A stretch of DNA of 20,299 nucleotides from Candidatus Omnitrophota bacterium (GCA_022013205.1 JAKLQT010000173.1:1-20299), one strand, 5' to 3'; positions 1 to 7,012 are shown, counted from the stretch's first letter. Notes: generated by a model not told the origin, from the letters alone. Translations and numbers: made by a program.

Positions 1-56
1 ATTTTGCTCCCATTAAGCGAAGAAGTATGCTCTTCATTTGCAATGGATGTTTTCAT
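1..56 (-). CDS. Possible partial CDS running off the left edge
   Basis: An ATG at 54-56 (minus strand) opens a reading frame of 18 codons that stays open to the window edge. It begins MKTSIANEEH. A purine-rich run (GAGAGAGGGGGG) lies upstream but is about a dozen bases from the ATG, further than an ideal ribosome binding site. No family can be recognised from so few residues. It would be the next co-directional gene after the coiled-coil protein. Confidence is low because a short open frame at an edge can arise by chance. Confidence 0.3.
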   Translation of the reverse strand, partial: MKTSIANEEHTSSLNGSK

Positions 57-176
57 ATAGCTACTTACCCCCCTCTCTCTACGTTGACGATCTTGATTAA
101 TCAATAATATTTATTTTTTCAAGCAGAAAATTAATACTCTCCAGCATATTGATCGTCATTTGGTTATCCGGTTCAA

Positions 177-1718
177 TTAATTTTTAATCTCTTCGTCCTT
201 AACAATTTGTTTGCGCAATTGTTCAGAAACTTTTTCAATTTTTCGCTCATAGTCGTTTTGAAGCTTTTTGTTTTCTTTTTCCAGAGAGCCGATCTGTTTT
301 ATATATTTAGCCTCTTGAATGCGCAGCTTTTTTTCCCATTCAAAAGAATTATGCAGCATTTCCGCTTCCGCGTCCCCTTGCAGATTCATTATCGTTTTTT
401 TCTGTTTTGCCAGCCTCGTCTCCAGGATGCTCTTTTGCTCCGCTAACTGCCTTTTAAGATCTTCAATCTCGCCCTGGTATCTTTTGTTCTCTTTTTTGAC
501 ATTATCGAGCTCTTCTTTAACAAGCCTTGAAATTTCATATGCCTCGCTTGTTTCTTCTTTGGAATAAAGAGCTAGGTTCTTGTCCAATACTTGAATCTGG
601 TCATTCTTCTCAGGTATAATAAGCGAGTTTATTTTCTGCTCTTCTTTCAGTTTTACGATATACATCTTTAATTGTTCAGATAATTTTTTTAAGGCCTCGT
701 TTTCTTGTATGTATTTGTGTTTTTCTTTTTCTATGCTCTGTCCATACTCAAGTTCCTTATCAGCTGTCATCTGCCGCAGTGTCGCTTCCTTTTTCTGAGC
801 TTGATTTTTTATATTTTCAATTTCCTGTTCTGAACGGATTCTGTATTTCTCATCCAGTTCCGCGTGCTTTTGCTTGTATTCTTTTTCCTTTATTTCCAGT
901 TCCTGATCGTATAATTTGCTTTGTTTTTCGATTTTTCCGCTAATATCTTTCAGTCTCTGGTTCAGTGCTCTTATCTGAGAGTCCCTCTGGACAACAGCCC
1001 CGGCATCTCCTATTTCCTGCTCACGGTTCATGCCTTGCACGCTTTTGGACTCATCAATGATCTTCTGCAGGCGGTCGCTATATTCCTTTTCTTTACGTTT
1101 AAGGACTTCTTCATGCAGATTATCTTTTATTTTCAGCTTCTCGTTCAAGCTGTCTACTTTTGCCATAAGTTCTCTTATTTTTTGATCGTCCTTGCCGGAC
1201 TGGAGAGATTCTTCCTTTTGACTTGCCTCAGCAGCCGCTTTCTCAAACTGGCCGGATAATGTTTTAACTTTCATGTTGAACTCAATCTCTTTTTGAATAA
1301 GCGCTTCTTCGTTAGCTTTTTTCTGAGCAGCAATATCTTTCTCCGCCTTGAGCAGTTTCTTTTCAAGGCCTTCTATAACCGGATAGGAAGATTCTTCTAT
1401 TATTTTTTGATATGCCGCTTTCTGTTGTTTGAGTATTTCCTCATATTTTTCTTTCTGATCGGCCAGCGCCTTTTCCTGCGCCTGTTTTTTGTTATTTAAT
1501 TCTTTATATAGAAAAGCTATTTCATTATTAAGGATCTTTTTATTATAATAATTCTTTTTATTTATGTCTGCCTGCTCAGAACGTTTTGATTGATAAATAA
1601 CCGTGGGCTCATTCGAGTTGTCTTGTGAAGCACCTGCGTTATGATAAAAAGATATCATTATAGTAATTAAAACTAGTAGTTTTACACCATTGTATATGCG
1701 TTTTTGATCTCTTCGCAT
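177..1718 (-). CDS. Exported coiled-coil protein of unknown function
   Basis: About 513 residues from the chosen start. A basic N-terminus (MRRDQKR) is followed by a hydrophobic stretch (VKLLVLITIMISF) and a small-residue region (AGAS) that looks like a signal peptide or a single anchor. The rest is almost entirely charged, rich in Lys, Glu and Gln with regularly spaced Leu and Ile, as expected of a long coiled coil. No catalytic motif is visible. An in-frame ATG lies 90 bases further upstream (1808), but I prefer 1718: it puts the hydrophobic segment at the N-terminus and has AAAGGA five bases upstream. It has its own promoter (1883-1911) and appears monocistronic. A structural or envelope role is a guess; low-complexity coiled coils give misleading similarity to many proteins. 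Confidence 0.8.
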   Translation of the reverse strand: MRRDQKRIYNGVKLLVLITIMISFYHNAGASQDNSNEPTVIYQSKRSEQADINKKNYYNKKILNNEIAFLYKELNNKKQAQEKALADQKEKYEEILKQQKAAYQKIIEESSYPVIEGLEKKLLKAEKDIAAQKKANEEALIQKEIEFNMKVKTLSGQFEKAAAEASQKEESLQSGKDDQKIRELMAKVDSLNEKLKIKDNLHEEVLKRKEKEYSDRLQKIIDESKSVQGMNREQEIGDAGAVVQRDSQIRALNQRLKDISGKIEKQSKLYDQELEIKEKEYKQKHAELDEKYRIRSEQEIENIKNQAQKKEATLRQMTADKELEYGQSIEKEKHKYIQENEALKKLSEQLKMYIVKLKEEQKINSLIIPEKNDQIQVLDKNLALYSKEETSEAYEISRLVKEELDNVKKENKRYQGEIEDLKRQLAEQKSILETRLAKQKKTIMNLQGDAEAEMLHNSFEWEKKLRIQEAKYIKQIGSLEKENKKLQNDYERKIEKVSEQLRKQIVKDEEIKN

Positions 1719-1882
1719 CTTTGTCCTTTTTCCTCTAACAAGTTCCTGGCAATTTAAGAAAAAACCGAACGCTGTTTTTATCTGAGAATAGGCCCTACTT
1801 CCCCCCATCCTACGCCACCCTGGGTATCATCAAACTGCCTTAGTTAGCAGCCATTTTTACCTTTGGTGTTATGTTGGTATTA

Positions 1883-1911
1883 ATTATGACTTTAAAGGCA
1901 AAAAATGTCAA
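1883..1911 (-). promoter_or_regulatory. Sigma70-type promoter of the coiled-coil gene
   Basis: On the minus strand there is a perfect -35 box TTGACA (1906-1911) and a -10 box CATAAT (1883-1888), separated by 17 bases. That is one mismatch from consensus at optimal spacing. The predicted start near 1875 leaves a leader of about 155 nt before the ATG at 1718. I recognise no known aptamer in that leader. Confidence 0.75.
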
Positions 1912-2087
1912 GTAAAAATTAGCTTTTTTAAAGACTTTCATACAATATTTGGGATACTGCTTACCATGTTAATACAACATATGGCAAAAGAAAAGATTTT
2001 GTATTAAAAAACAAGATTTTTTTATTGTGGGCGGGGTATGCATCAAGCACAATATCTGGTGTGAAATTTTTACACAATTGACTGCAG

Positions 2088-2837
2088 TCACATCAATTTT
2101 CGCCCTAATTCCAGTCCCAGGCGAACGATCTCAGATGCTTTATTTTTCATGGCCAATCTCTCTTCAGTGGAGAATTTCCCCCAGAACGGCCGCGATATTA
2201 TATTGTCACTAACAAAGCAAAAAGCAATAGATTTGATCTTTTTTTTCCTGGCTGCGGCATAAAAAAGAGCGCATTCCAGATCAACACTTTGCACACCGTT
2301 TTCAGCCAGTTCTTTAGCTCTTTGCACTGGCTGATCCCAAAAGGTATGGATGCTGATAACATTAGCTTGTTTTAAATCATATTTTTTTTCGCATGCCGTA
2401 TTCAAACTATATTCAAGCAGCTGCGCATCAGGATAAAATTTATTCTGAGCCCCTTCTTTAAAATTTATTCCGAATTTCCCGTGATATTGAGTATCGAAAA
2501 GCGCTTCTTTGATAACAACGATATCGGCAATATCCAGATTTTTAACAGCTCCGAGGGCACCCAGAAAAATTACTGCCTTTATTTTTTTAGGGTCTTGGGC
2601 CAAAATACAATCCGCCACCAGTGTCTGCCCCATGCCCGTATTTATAAATGTTATTTTTTTATTTTTATAAACTCCATTCAGTCCATAAAAGATCATACCT
2701 TTAAAAAATGTTTTCTGCTTTAACTCAGATGCCGCAAGCTTTACGTTAAAAAACGGGCTTATTAACAGCACCTCTCCCAAGTCATCACGGCTTATTCCGA
2801 ATAATTTTTTAAACTTCTTTTCTTCTGCATCCTTCAT
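2088..2837 (-). CDS. Nucleoside phosphorylase / nucleosidase superfamily protein (PNP_UDP_1)
   Basis: A 249-residue protein of the purine nucleoside phosphorylase/uridine phosphorylase/MTA-SAH nucleosidase fold. Visible signatures are FINTGMG near residue 65, the core strand and loop VIFLGALGAV near 90, and the C-terminal SVDLECALFYAAAR near 185. The last corresponds to the family's V-[DE]-[ML]-E-x-A ribose-binding segment. Members cleave the N-glycosidic bond of nucleosides by phosphorolysis or hydrolysis. The base and nucleoside cannot be told from this sequence; methylthioadenosine/S-adenosylhomocysteine nucleosidase, uridine phosphorylase and futalosine hydrolase are all possible. The ATG overlaps the stop of the upstream DUF362 gene (ATGA), so the two are probably translationally coupled. 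The protein is predicted cytoplasmic. Confidence 0.82.
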   Translation of the reverse strand: MKDAEEKKFKKLFGISRDDLGEVLLISPFFNVKLAASELKQKTFFKGMIFYGLNGVYKNKKITFINTGMGQTLVADCILAQDPKKIKAVIFLGALGAVKNLDIADIVVIKEALFDTQYHGKFGINFKEGAQNKFYPDAQLLEYSLNTACEKKYDLKQANVISIHTFWDQPVQRAKELAENGVQSVDLECALFYAAARKKKIKSIAFCFVSDNIISRPFWGKFSTEERLAMKNKASEIVRLGLELGRKLM

Positions 2838-3907
2838 CGCGCGCTCACAAGTTCATAATCCATTTTACCCAGCCCGATACCTTCAGCATATTTCAGCTGA
2901 TTCATATAGAAATCAGCCCGCGGATATACTTTTTTAAAGACATCCTCACCCGCATGTTTTACAACCATGTCCGCTGCCGCCTTATCACATGCCACAGGAT
3001 CACTTGACGCGAAGATCCCGATGTCATCAACAATAAACAGCTCATCTTTGGCCATACAGTCGCAGTTTTTTGTAACATGCAAAGCAAAATTAAAAAAAAC
3101 TTTTTTCTTTATGTTAAGCAGGACACCGTAAGCATATTCAACCATTTTTTCGCTGAACACCTTCGCCTCCTCTCCATAATCATCGGCAATCGCCCCGAAT
3201 TGACAGGCGCTGATACATTCTCCGCATCCGATGCATACAGGCGTTATAAATGCCTTATCCTGTTTTTCGATTATTGCCTTAACCGGACAATGTTTGATGC
3301 ACCGCTTGCAGAAAGTACAGTTTCCTGTCTTTACATGCGGTTTAATATTTGAATGCTGCCTTAATTTTCCGGCCCGTGAGGCAAGCCCCATGCCCATATT
3401 TTTTAAAGACGCCGCAAAACCGCTTAAAAGATGTCCTGTGACATGCGCGATGCTTACGATCGAATCAAAATACATCACCGGCCTTGCAATGCTGACTGAT
3501 TCAAAATGCTTTTTATTGATTTTTACATCCAAGGCATTTTCACCCCAGAGTCCGTCAGCAATAATAACCGGCGCGCCCAAAGAAACAGGATCAAATCCAT
3601 GAACTGATGCCAGCAAAAGATGGTCCACGGCATTAACACGGCTGCCCTGATATAAAACATTTGTTTCGGTTATAAAAGGTTTCGCTGCTTTTGATTTTAG
3701 CTTATCAATAACCACCTTAGCTACCCTTGCATCAACATGGCCGGTATTCCCTTTTTCACCCATATGAATCTTCACAGGTACTAATTCGCCTTTTCTGAAA
3801 TCGTCTAAAAGTCCGCTCAACTTGATCAAACTTTTAAACGAAGATGCTACCTGCACCTTATCCCTGGAATTAGTTACCTGCTGGAAATATACAATGCTTT
3901 TATTCAT
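2834..3907 (-). CDS. DUF362-domain protein with two 4Fe-4S ferredoxin clusters
   Basis: A 357-residue protein. The long N-terminal part has DUF362 features, such as VPVKIHMGEKGNTGHVD near residue 43 and the ADGLWGEN segment near 118. A bacterial-ferredoxin pair of cysteine motifs follows: C197/C200/C203 with C207, and C225/C228/C231 with C235. Each motif is Cx2Cx2Cx3C, predicting two [4Fe-4S] clusters. The remaining 120 residues return to DUF362 sequence (IFASSDPVACDKAAADM). Proteins of this family are widespread in anaerobes; a general redox role is inferred and the substrate is unknown. AAAGGAG lies seven bases before the ATG, a strong ribosome binding site. It is the first gene of a two-gene unit with the nucleosidase-family protein, with a 4-base overlap. 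Confidence 0.9.
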   Translation of the reverse strand: MNKSIVYFQQVTNSRDKVQVASSFKSLIKLSGLLDDFRKGELVPVKIHMGEKGNTGHVDARVAKVVIDKLKSKAAKPFITETNVLYQGSRVNAVDHLLLASVHGFDPVSLGAPVIIADGLWGENALDVKINKKHFESVSIARPVMYFDSIVSIAHVTGHLLSGFAASLKNMGMGLASRAGKLRQHSNIKPHVKTGNCTFCKRCIKHCPVKAIIEKQDKAFITPVCIGCGECISACQFGAIADDYGEEAKVFSEKMVEYAYGVLLNIKKKVFFNFALHVTKNCDCMAKDELFIVDDIGIFASSDPVACDKAAADMVVKHAGEDVFKKVYPRADFYMNQLKYAEGIGLGKMDYELVSAR

Positions 3908-3997
3908 ATCCCACTCCTTTAAAATAAACTTATATTGTCAAAAATATTTTCTATATTTTTATATAACGCTTTATGTTTCCAAGGTTTTTCAGGGAAT

Positions 3998-4153
3998 TTA
4001 TTCTCCTCCCGGCGTAACAGCGTAAAATGCCTCAAACCTCTTCACCCCCCAGGCAAAATACCTCGCTTTACTTTCAGGAATAAAGCCCCGGGAAACGACG
4101 AATTTCTGGAATTCCGGAAATACTCGCGCATAATCTTTTACCGTCTCTATCCC
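3998..4153 (-). pseudogene. Remnant of an integron/phage-type tyrosine recombinase (N-terminal domain)
   Basis: A minus-strand frame of 51 codons, open between stops at 4154-4156 and 3998-4000, lacks a plausible start codon. It encodes VFPEFQKFVVSRGFIPESKA followed by RYFAWGVKRFEAFYAVTP. The pattern FxxFxxxxGxxPExxxxYxxWVxxFxxF is what I recognise as the N-terminal SAM-like core-binding domain of IntI-like tyrosine recombinases. The catalytic C-terminal domain (R..H-x-x-R..Y) is absent and the frame ends directly after the helices, so this is a decayed fragment. It lies about 450 bases past the 3' end of tRNA-Gly. Family recognition is from memory of the pattern; a domain search would settle it. 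Confidence 0.5.
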
Positions 4154-4343
4154 TCATAAAATTCCCCTAAGTGGAACTTACCATTTTTTTGTTATTATAG
4201 GCTTAACCAGATAATAATCAAGACTTTTTATTGACTTTTCCCTGACAATGCTGATATTTAGCTAATAGTAAAAGGCAAAAGAATAAATGTATATTAAATG
4301 TTATTATAGATAAATAATTGAATGCGTTGCAAAAAATATTTAG

Positions 4344-4440
4344 CCACAGAGGTCCATAGAGAAACACAGAGAAAAAATAAAAAAGTTAATTGTCTGGTGT
4401 TAAACCAAAAAAATCTCTCTGAACTCTGTGTGCTCTGTGG
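4344..4440. repeat. CACAGAG-type imperfect inverted repeat
   Basis: The left arm begins CCACAGAGG at 4344 and continues with ATAGAG and CACAGAGAAA units. The right arm is a run of TCTCT, CTCTGTG and CTCTGTGG ending at 4440. The arms are imperfect reverse complements around an AT-rich centre. Similar CACAGAG-rich inverted repeats are dispersed through the intergenic regions of many uncultured and environmental bacteria. It holds no believable gene: the short open frames crossing it are by-products of the repeat. Confidence 0.65.
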
Positions 4441-4457
4441 TGGAAAATAGAAATCAG

Positions 4458-4505
4458 ATAAAATCGCTTCGGGCAATCGTCCCTGCTGCTTCGCTTTGCG
4501 AAGCA
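4458..4505. repeat. Intergenic palindromic repeat (copy 1)
   Basis: The segment begins AAAATCGCTTCGGGCAAT on the plus strand and contains a perfect 7-bp palindrome, GCTTCGC-TTT-GCGAAGC (4488-4504). A similar arrangement, AAAATCGCTTTCGGCAAT followed later by a GATTTGC-GAA-GCAAATC hairpin, is found at 19715-19793. The pair looks like two diverged copies of a small dispersed element. Confidence 0.45.
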
Positions 4506-4575
4506 AAACGACTGGGGGGGCTCTGTCTGAGCTCCGATGTTCAGGGAGAACTTCGTTTCTTCCTGAGAAGAGAAC

Positions 4576-4603
4576 AAAACATCACAATATCTTGTGATGT
4601 TTT
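4576..4603 (-). terminator. Intrinsic terminator after tRNA-Gly, possibly bidirectional
   Basis: The hairpin ACATCACAA-GATA-TTGTGATGT (arms 4579-4587 and 4592-4600) has nine perfect pairs, or twelve counting the flanking A/T pairs. TTTTGTTCT follows on the minus strand. It starts six bases past the encoded CCA of tRNA-Gly. It most likely ends the long ftsH-to-tRNA transcript. The plus-strand side also carries a short T run, so it could work in both directions. Confidence 0.8.
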
Positions 4604-4608
4604 TAAGT

Positions 4609-4682
4609 TGGAGCGGGAGAAGGGAATCGAACCCTCGTAACCAGCTTGGAAGGCTAGTGTTCTACCACTGAACTACTCCCGC
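4609..4682 (-). tRNA. tRNA-Gly (UCC)
   Basis: The cloverleaf is complete on the minus strand. The acceptor GCGGGAG pairs with CTCCCGC, the D arm is GTTCAGTGGTAGAAC, the anticodon loop CTTCCAA sits on stem CTAGC/GCTGG, and the T loop is TTCGATT. The anticodon TCC reads glycine GGA/GGG codons. The discriminator is T and the CCA end is encoded. It is the last gene of a Thr-Tyr-Gly cluster. Confidence 0.96.
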
Positions 4683-4703
4683 AGAATTAAAGGCAAAAGT
4701 AAC

Positions 4704-4779
4704 AAGTAAAAAGGAAGAAGGAACCCTTTATTTACGGTATCCTTTTTCCCTTTACCTTTTACCTTTTAACTTTTTACTT
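4704..4779. repeat. AAGTAAAAAG inverted repeat between tRNA-Gly and tRNA-Tyr
   Basis: Perfect 10-bp arms AAGTAAAAAG (4704-4713) and CTTTTTACTT (4770-4779) enclose further imperfectly complementary purine-rich and pyrimidine-rich runs built from GGTAAAAGG and CCTTTTTCCC units. It could fold into a long imperfect hairpin in the precursor RNA between two tRNAs. It resembles low-complexity AGTAAAAAG elements seen scattered in intergenic DNA; no gene lies inside. Confidence 0.5.
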
Positions 4780-4785
4780 CTGAAA

Positions 4786-4869
4786 TGGTGGGCAGGATAG
4801 GATTTGAACCTATGTAGGCGTCGCCGGCAGATTTACAGTCTGCTGCCATTTCCACTCGGCCACCTGCCC
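4786..4869 (-). tRNA. tRNA-Tyr (GUA)
   Basis: A class II tRNA of 84 nt including encoded CCA. The acceptor GGGCAGG pairs with CCTGCCC, the discriminator is A, the anticodon stem and loop are CAGACTGTAAATCTG with anticodon GTA, a long variable arm follows, and the T arm is ATAGG-TTCAAAT-CCTAT. The long variable arm is the bacterial tyrosine type. Confidence 0.95.
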
Positions 4870-4931
4870 AACTTTTTTAAAACAAAAACAAGCTACTAAT
4901 AAATGTCTTTCGCTACTTGCTACTCCAAATA

Positions 4932-5006
4932 TGGAGCTGGCGAGAGGAATCGAACCCCCAACTAGCTGATTACAAATCAGCTGCTCTACCGTTGAGCCAC
5001 GCCAGC
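4932..5006 (-). tRNA. tRNA-Thr (UGU)
   Basis: A 75-nt cloverleaf with encoded CCA. The acceptor GCTGGCG pairs with CGCCAGC, the D arm is GCTCAACGGTAGAGC, the anticodon stem GCTGA/TCAGC carries loop TTTGTAA with anticodon TGT, and the T loop is TTCGATT. Its 5' end is only seven bases past the stop codon of nnrD. It is probably made by processing of the long upstream transcript, unless a promoter lies inside nnrD. Confidence 0.96.
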
Positions 5007-5013
5007 AAAATTT

Positions 5014-5889
5014 CTATTTTACCTCACCGCTTAGTTTCTTCAAAACAATCGGCAGTTTATTTAATATATCCGTTGCCAGTAAACTTACTTGCCCTGTTTG
5101 TTTTACTGCCAGGTCAGCCGCCAGTCCATGCACATACACAGCTAATTTTGCCGCCTCATATGCATTTCCTGATTGCCCCAGAAATGCAGCTGTAATGCCT
5201 GTAAGAACATCCCCGCTGCCGCCCTTGGCCATGCCGGGATTTCCAGTGCAATTTTCAAAAACTTTTCCTTTTGGTTCGGCAACTATTGTACCATGGCCTT
5301 TTAATACAGTTATAATATTATACATACCTGCAAGCTGTTTTGCAAGTATTCTTCGATTTTTCTGTATATAGCTTGTTTTTCTACCTAAAATACATCCCAT
5401 TTCTCCCGGATGGGGGGTAATTACCGTCAAGGCCCTACGTTTTTTTAAAATATCAAGGTGACCCTTGAGAGCGTTCAATCCGTCCGCATCTATAACCATC
5501 GGGATATCTATGCTGCTGATGATTTTTCGAACTAAGCTCTGCGTTGACTTATTCCTTGAAAGCCCTGGGCCGATAGCCAGTACATCCTTATCTTTAGAAA
5601 ATTTCTTTATTTGCGAAAATGCCTTTAAAGACAGGCTTCCCTGGCTTGTTTCCAGTAACGGCAGGGTCATCGCCTCCGTAAGCTTTCGGCTCGCGATCGC
5701 GTACTGGCTCTGGGCAATACCCAGTGTTACTAACCCAGCCCCGCTAAGCAATGCCCCTTTTACACATAAAACCGCAGCTCCGGTTAACCCCTTTGATCCA
5801 GCTATTATAAAAACATGCCCAAAATCACCTTTATGGGCATCATTTTTTCGTTTTAAAAATTCCGTATTAAAAGCCTTATTATTTTTCAT
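5014..5889 (-). CDS. nnrD: ADP/ATP-dependent NAD(P)H-hydrate dehydratase
   Basis: A 291-residue stand-alone YjeF C-terminal (ribokinase-like) domain. It repairs damaged NAD(P)H hydrates back to NAD(P)H using a nucleotide phosphate donor, in the cytoplasm. The motifs are GSKGLTGAA near residue 31, IDADGLN near 133, TPHPGEMG near 148 and the nucleotide-binding loop GNPGMAKGGSGDVLTG near 216. In many bacteria this domain is fused to the NnrE epimerase; here there is no epimerase domain and no separate nnrE in the window. The ATG lies inside the end of acpS (11-base overlap), so translation is probably coupled. It is the last protein gene of the ftsH operon, seven bases before tRNA-Thr. Confidence 0.93.
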   Translation of the reverse strand: MKNNKAFNTEFLKRKNDAHKGDFGHVFIIAGSKGLTGAAVLCVKGALLSGAGLVTLGIAQSQYAIASRKLTEAMTLPLLETSQGSLSLKAFSQIKKFSKDKDVLAIGPGLSRNKSTQSLVRKIISSIDIPMVIDADGLNALKGHLDILKKRRALTVITPHPGEMGCILGRKTSYIQKNRRILAKQLAGMYNIITVLKGHGTIVAEPKGKVFENCTGNPGMAKGGSGDVLTGITAAFLGQSGNAYEAAKLAVYVHGLAADLAVKQTGQVSLLATDILNKLPIVLKKLSGEVK

Positions 5890-6265
5890 TTTTTGCGACT
5901 AAAATGGCCATGGCCTGCGCATAATTACGGGTATGCGACATGCTTACGCAAATTTGCGTAATGTTTTTCTTCTTTCTTAATTTTTCCATTTCCCGTTTTA
6001 ACGTTACAATCGGCCGGCCGTGCTTATCGTTTATAATTTCTACATCTTTCAAATTAACCACTGAAAACCCGTCGCCAAATGCTTTTAATACCGCTTCTTT
6101 TGCGGCAAATCTCGCTGCCAGATGTTCACAATAAAACCTTCGCTTCATGGAATAATTAATTTCTTTATCTGTAAATATTCGTTTAAGAAAAGAATCCTTC
6201 CATCTTTTAAGGGCATTCTTCATTCTTTTTGTTTCGATAATATCAGTCCCGCAACTTATAAACAT
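5879..6265 (-). CDS. acpS: Holo-[acyl-carrier-protein] synthase
   Basis: A 128-residue AcpS-type 4'-phosphopantetheinyl transferase, which moves phosphopantetheine from CoA to the conserved serine of apo-ACP and so activates fatty acid synthesis. Signatures are GTDIIE at the N-terminus (metal ligand D8), FTDKE near residue 31, AARFAAKEAVLKA near 50 (E57 as the second metal ligand) and SMSHT near the C-terminus. The length is typical of the family. The order pdxJ-acpS-nnrD is common in bacteria. The gene lies 15 bases past the pdxJ stop and overlaps nnrD. Confidence 0.96.
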   Translation of the reverse strand: MFISCGTDIIETKRMKNALKRWKDSFLKRIFTDKEINYSMKRRFYCEHLAARFAAKEAVLKAFGDGFSVVNLKDVEIINDKHGRPIVTLKREMEKLRKKKNITQICVSMSHTRNYAQAMAILVAKNEK

Positions 6266-6280
6266 ATTCAGTCCCCTGCC

Positions 6281-7012
6281 TTACCCTTTAGCGGCACTAG
6301 CTATAATTGCCTTCATCTCAGATACTGCCTGATGTAATCCGACCATAATCGCTCTTGATATTATTGAGTGGCCGATATTAAGTTCCTCTATCTCCGGAAC
6401 CGCCTCAACCAGAAGCTTTGTGTTTAAATATGTCAGGCCGTGTCCAGCATTAACACCCAAACCAAGTTCTTTAGCATAAGACGCAGCCCTGGATAACCTG
6501 TTTAATTGTTTTTCAACCAACTTTAGCGAAAGAGCATTGGCAAAAGCGCCTGTATGCAATTCAATATAATCAGCCCCTACGTTTTTTGCGGCAGCAATCT
6601 GCTTCTCTTCAGGCTCGATAAATATACTTACAAGTATATTTTTTTCTTTTAGGCACTCAACAACACTTTTTATCTTTTTCTCTTTTCCTGCTACATTTAA
6701 ACCGCCTTCTGTTGTAATTTCCTGGCGCCTTTCCGGGACTAAAGTCGCCTGATCAGGTCTGAGCTTTCTCGCGATATCAACGATTTCAGCCGCCACAGAC
6801 ATCTCCAGGTTCAACCTTGTGTGTACACTCTTGCGTAATAAACGCACATCCAGGTCATTAATATGGCGTCTATCTTCCCTTAAATGCACAGTGATCCCAT
6901 CAGCACCGGCTTTTTCAGCGATAGCTGCTGCCTGCACAGGATCAGGTTCGATCGTGTGCCTTGCCTGCCTAACTGTAGCCACATGATCTATATTTACTCC
7001 AAGCCGTATCAT
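6281..7012 (-). CDS. pdxJ: Pyridoxine 5'-phosphate synthase
   Basis: A 243-residue TIM-barrel enzyme that condenses 3-amino-2-oxopropyl phosphate with 1-deoxy-D-xylulose 5-phosphate to give pyridoxine 5'-phosphate, the last ring-forming step of the DXP-dependent vitamin B6 pathway. It begins with the hallmark LGVNIDHVATVRQAR. The family's active-site residues align as H43 (TVHLREDRRH), E70 (NLEMSV) and H191 (VNAGHGL). VPERRQE and HTGAFA are also intact. Its ATG overlaps the glmM stop by four bases (ATGA). The PdxA step is not in this window. Confidence 0.97.
   Translation of the reverse strand: MIRLGVNIDHVATVRQARHTIEPDPVQAAAIAEKAGADGITVHLREDRRHINDLDVRLLRKSVHTRLNLEMSVAAEIVDIARKLRPDQATLVPERRQEITTEGGLNVAGKEKKIKSVVECLKEKNILVSIFIEPEEKQIAAAKNVGADYIELHTGAFANALSLKLVEKQLNRLSRAASYAKELGLGVNAGHGLTYLNTKLLVEAVPEIEELNIGHSIISRAIMVGLHQAVSEMKAIIASAAKG

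Noticed and set aside
100..162. 20-codon open frame between the coiled-coil gene and the left edge (MTINMLESINFLLEKINIID)
   Set aside because: It is too short and too AT-rich to distinguish from chance, with no ribosome binding site that I would trust.
1719..1808. Longer start for the coiled-coil protein
   Set aside because: The extra 30 residues would bury the signal-like hydrophobic segment, and the internal ATG has the better-spaced AAAGGA site.
2079..2090. Palindrome TGACTGCAGTCA at the stop codon of the nucleosidase-family gene
   Set aside because: It overlaps coding sequence by only a few bases, has no T run on the minus strand to act as a terminator, and nothing else suggests a binding site.
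3936..3941. TTGACA upstream of the DUF362 gene
   Set aside because: The -10 position 17 bases downstream falls in the ribosome binding site (AGGAGT) and does not resemble TATAAT.
4294..4577. Two overlapping minus-strand open frames of 63-70 codons in the region past tRNA-Gly
   Set aside because: They are made almost entirely of the CACAGAG and palindromic repeats and cross the region around the terminator, so they are unlikely to be genes.
4917..5195. 92-codon plus-strand open frame
   Set aside because: It spans tRNA-Thr and the antisense of nnrD, both certain features.
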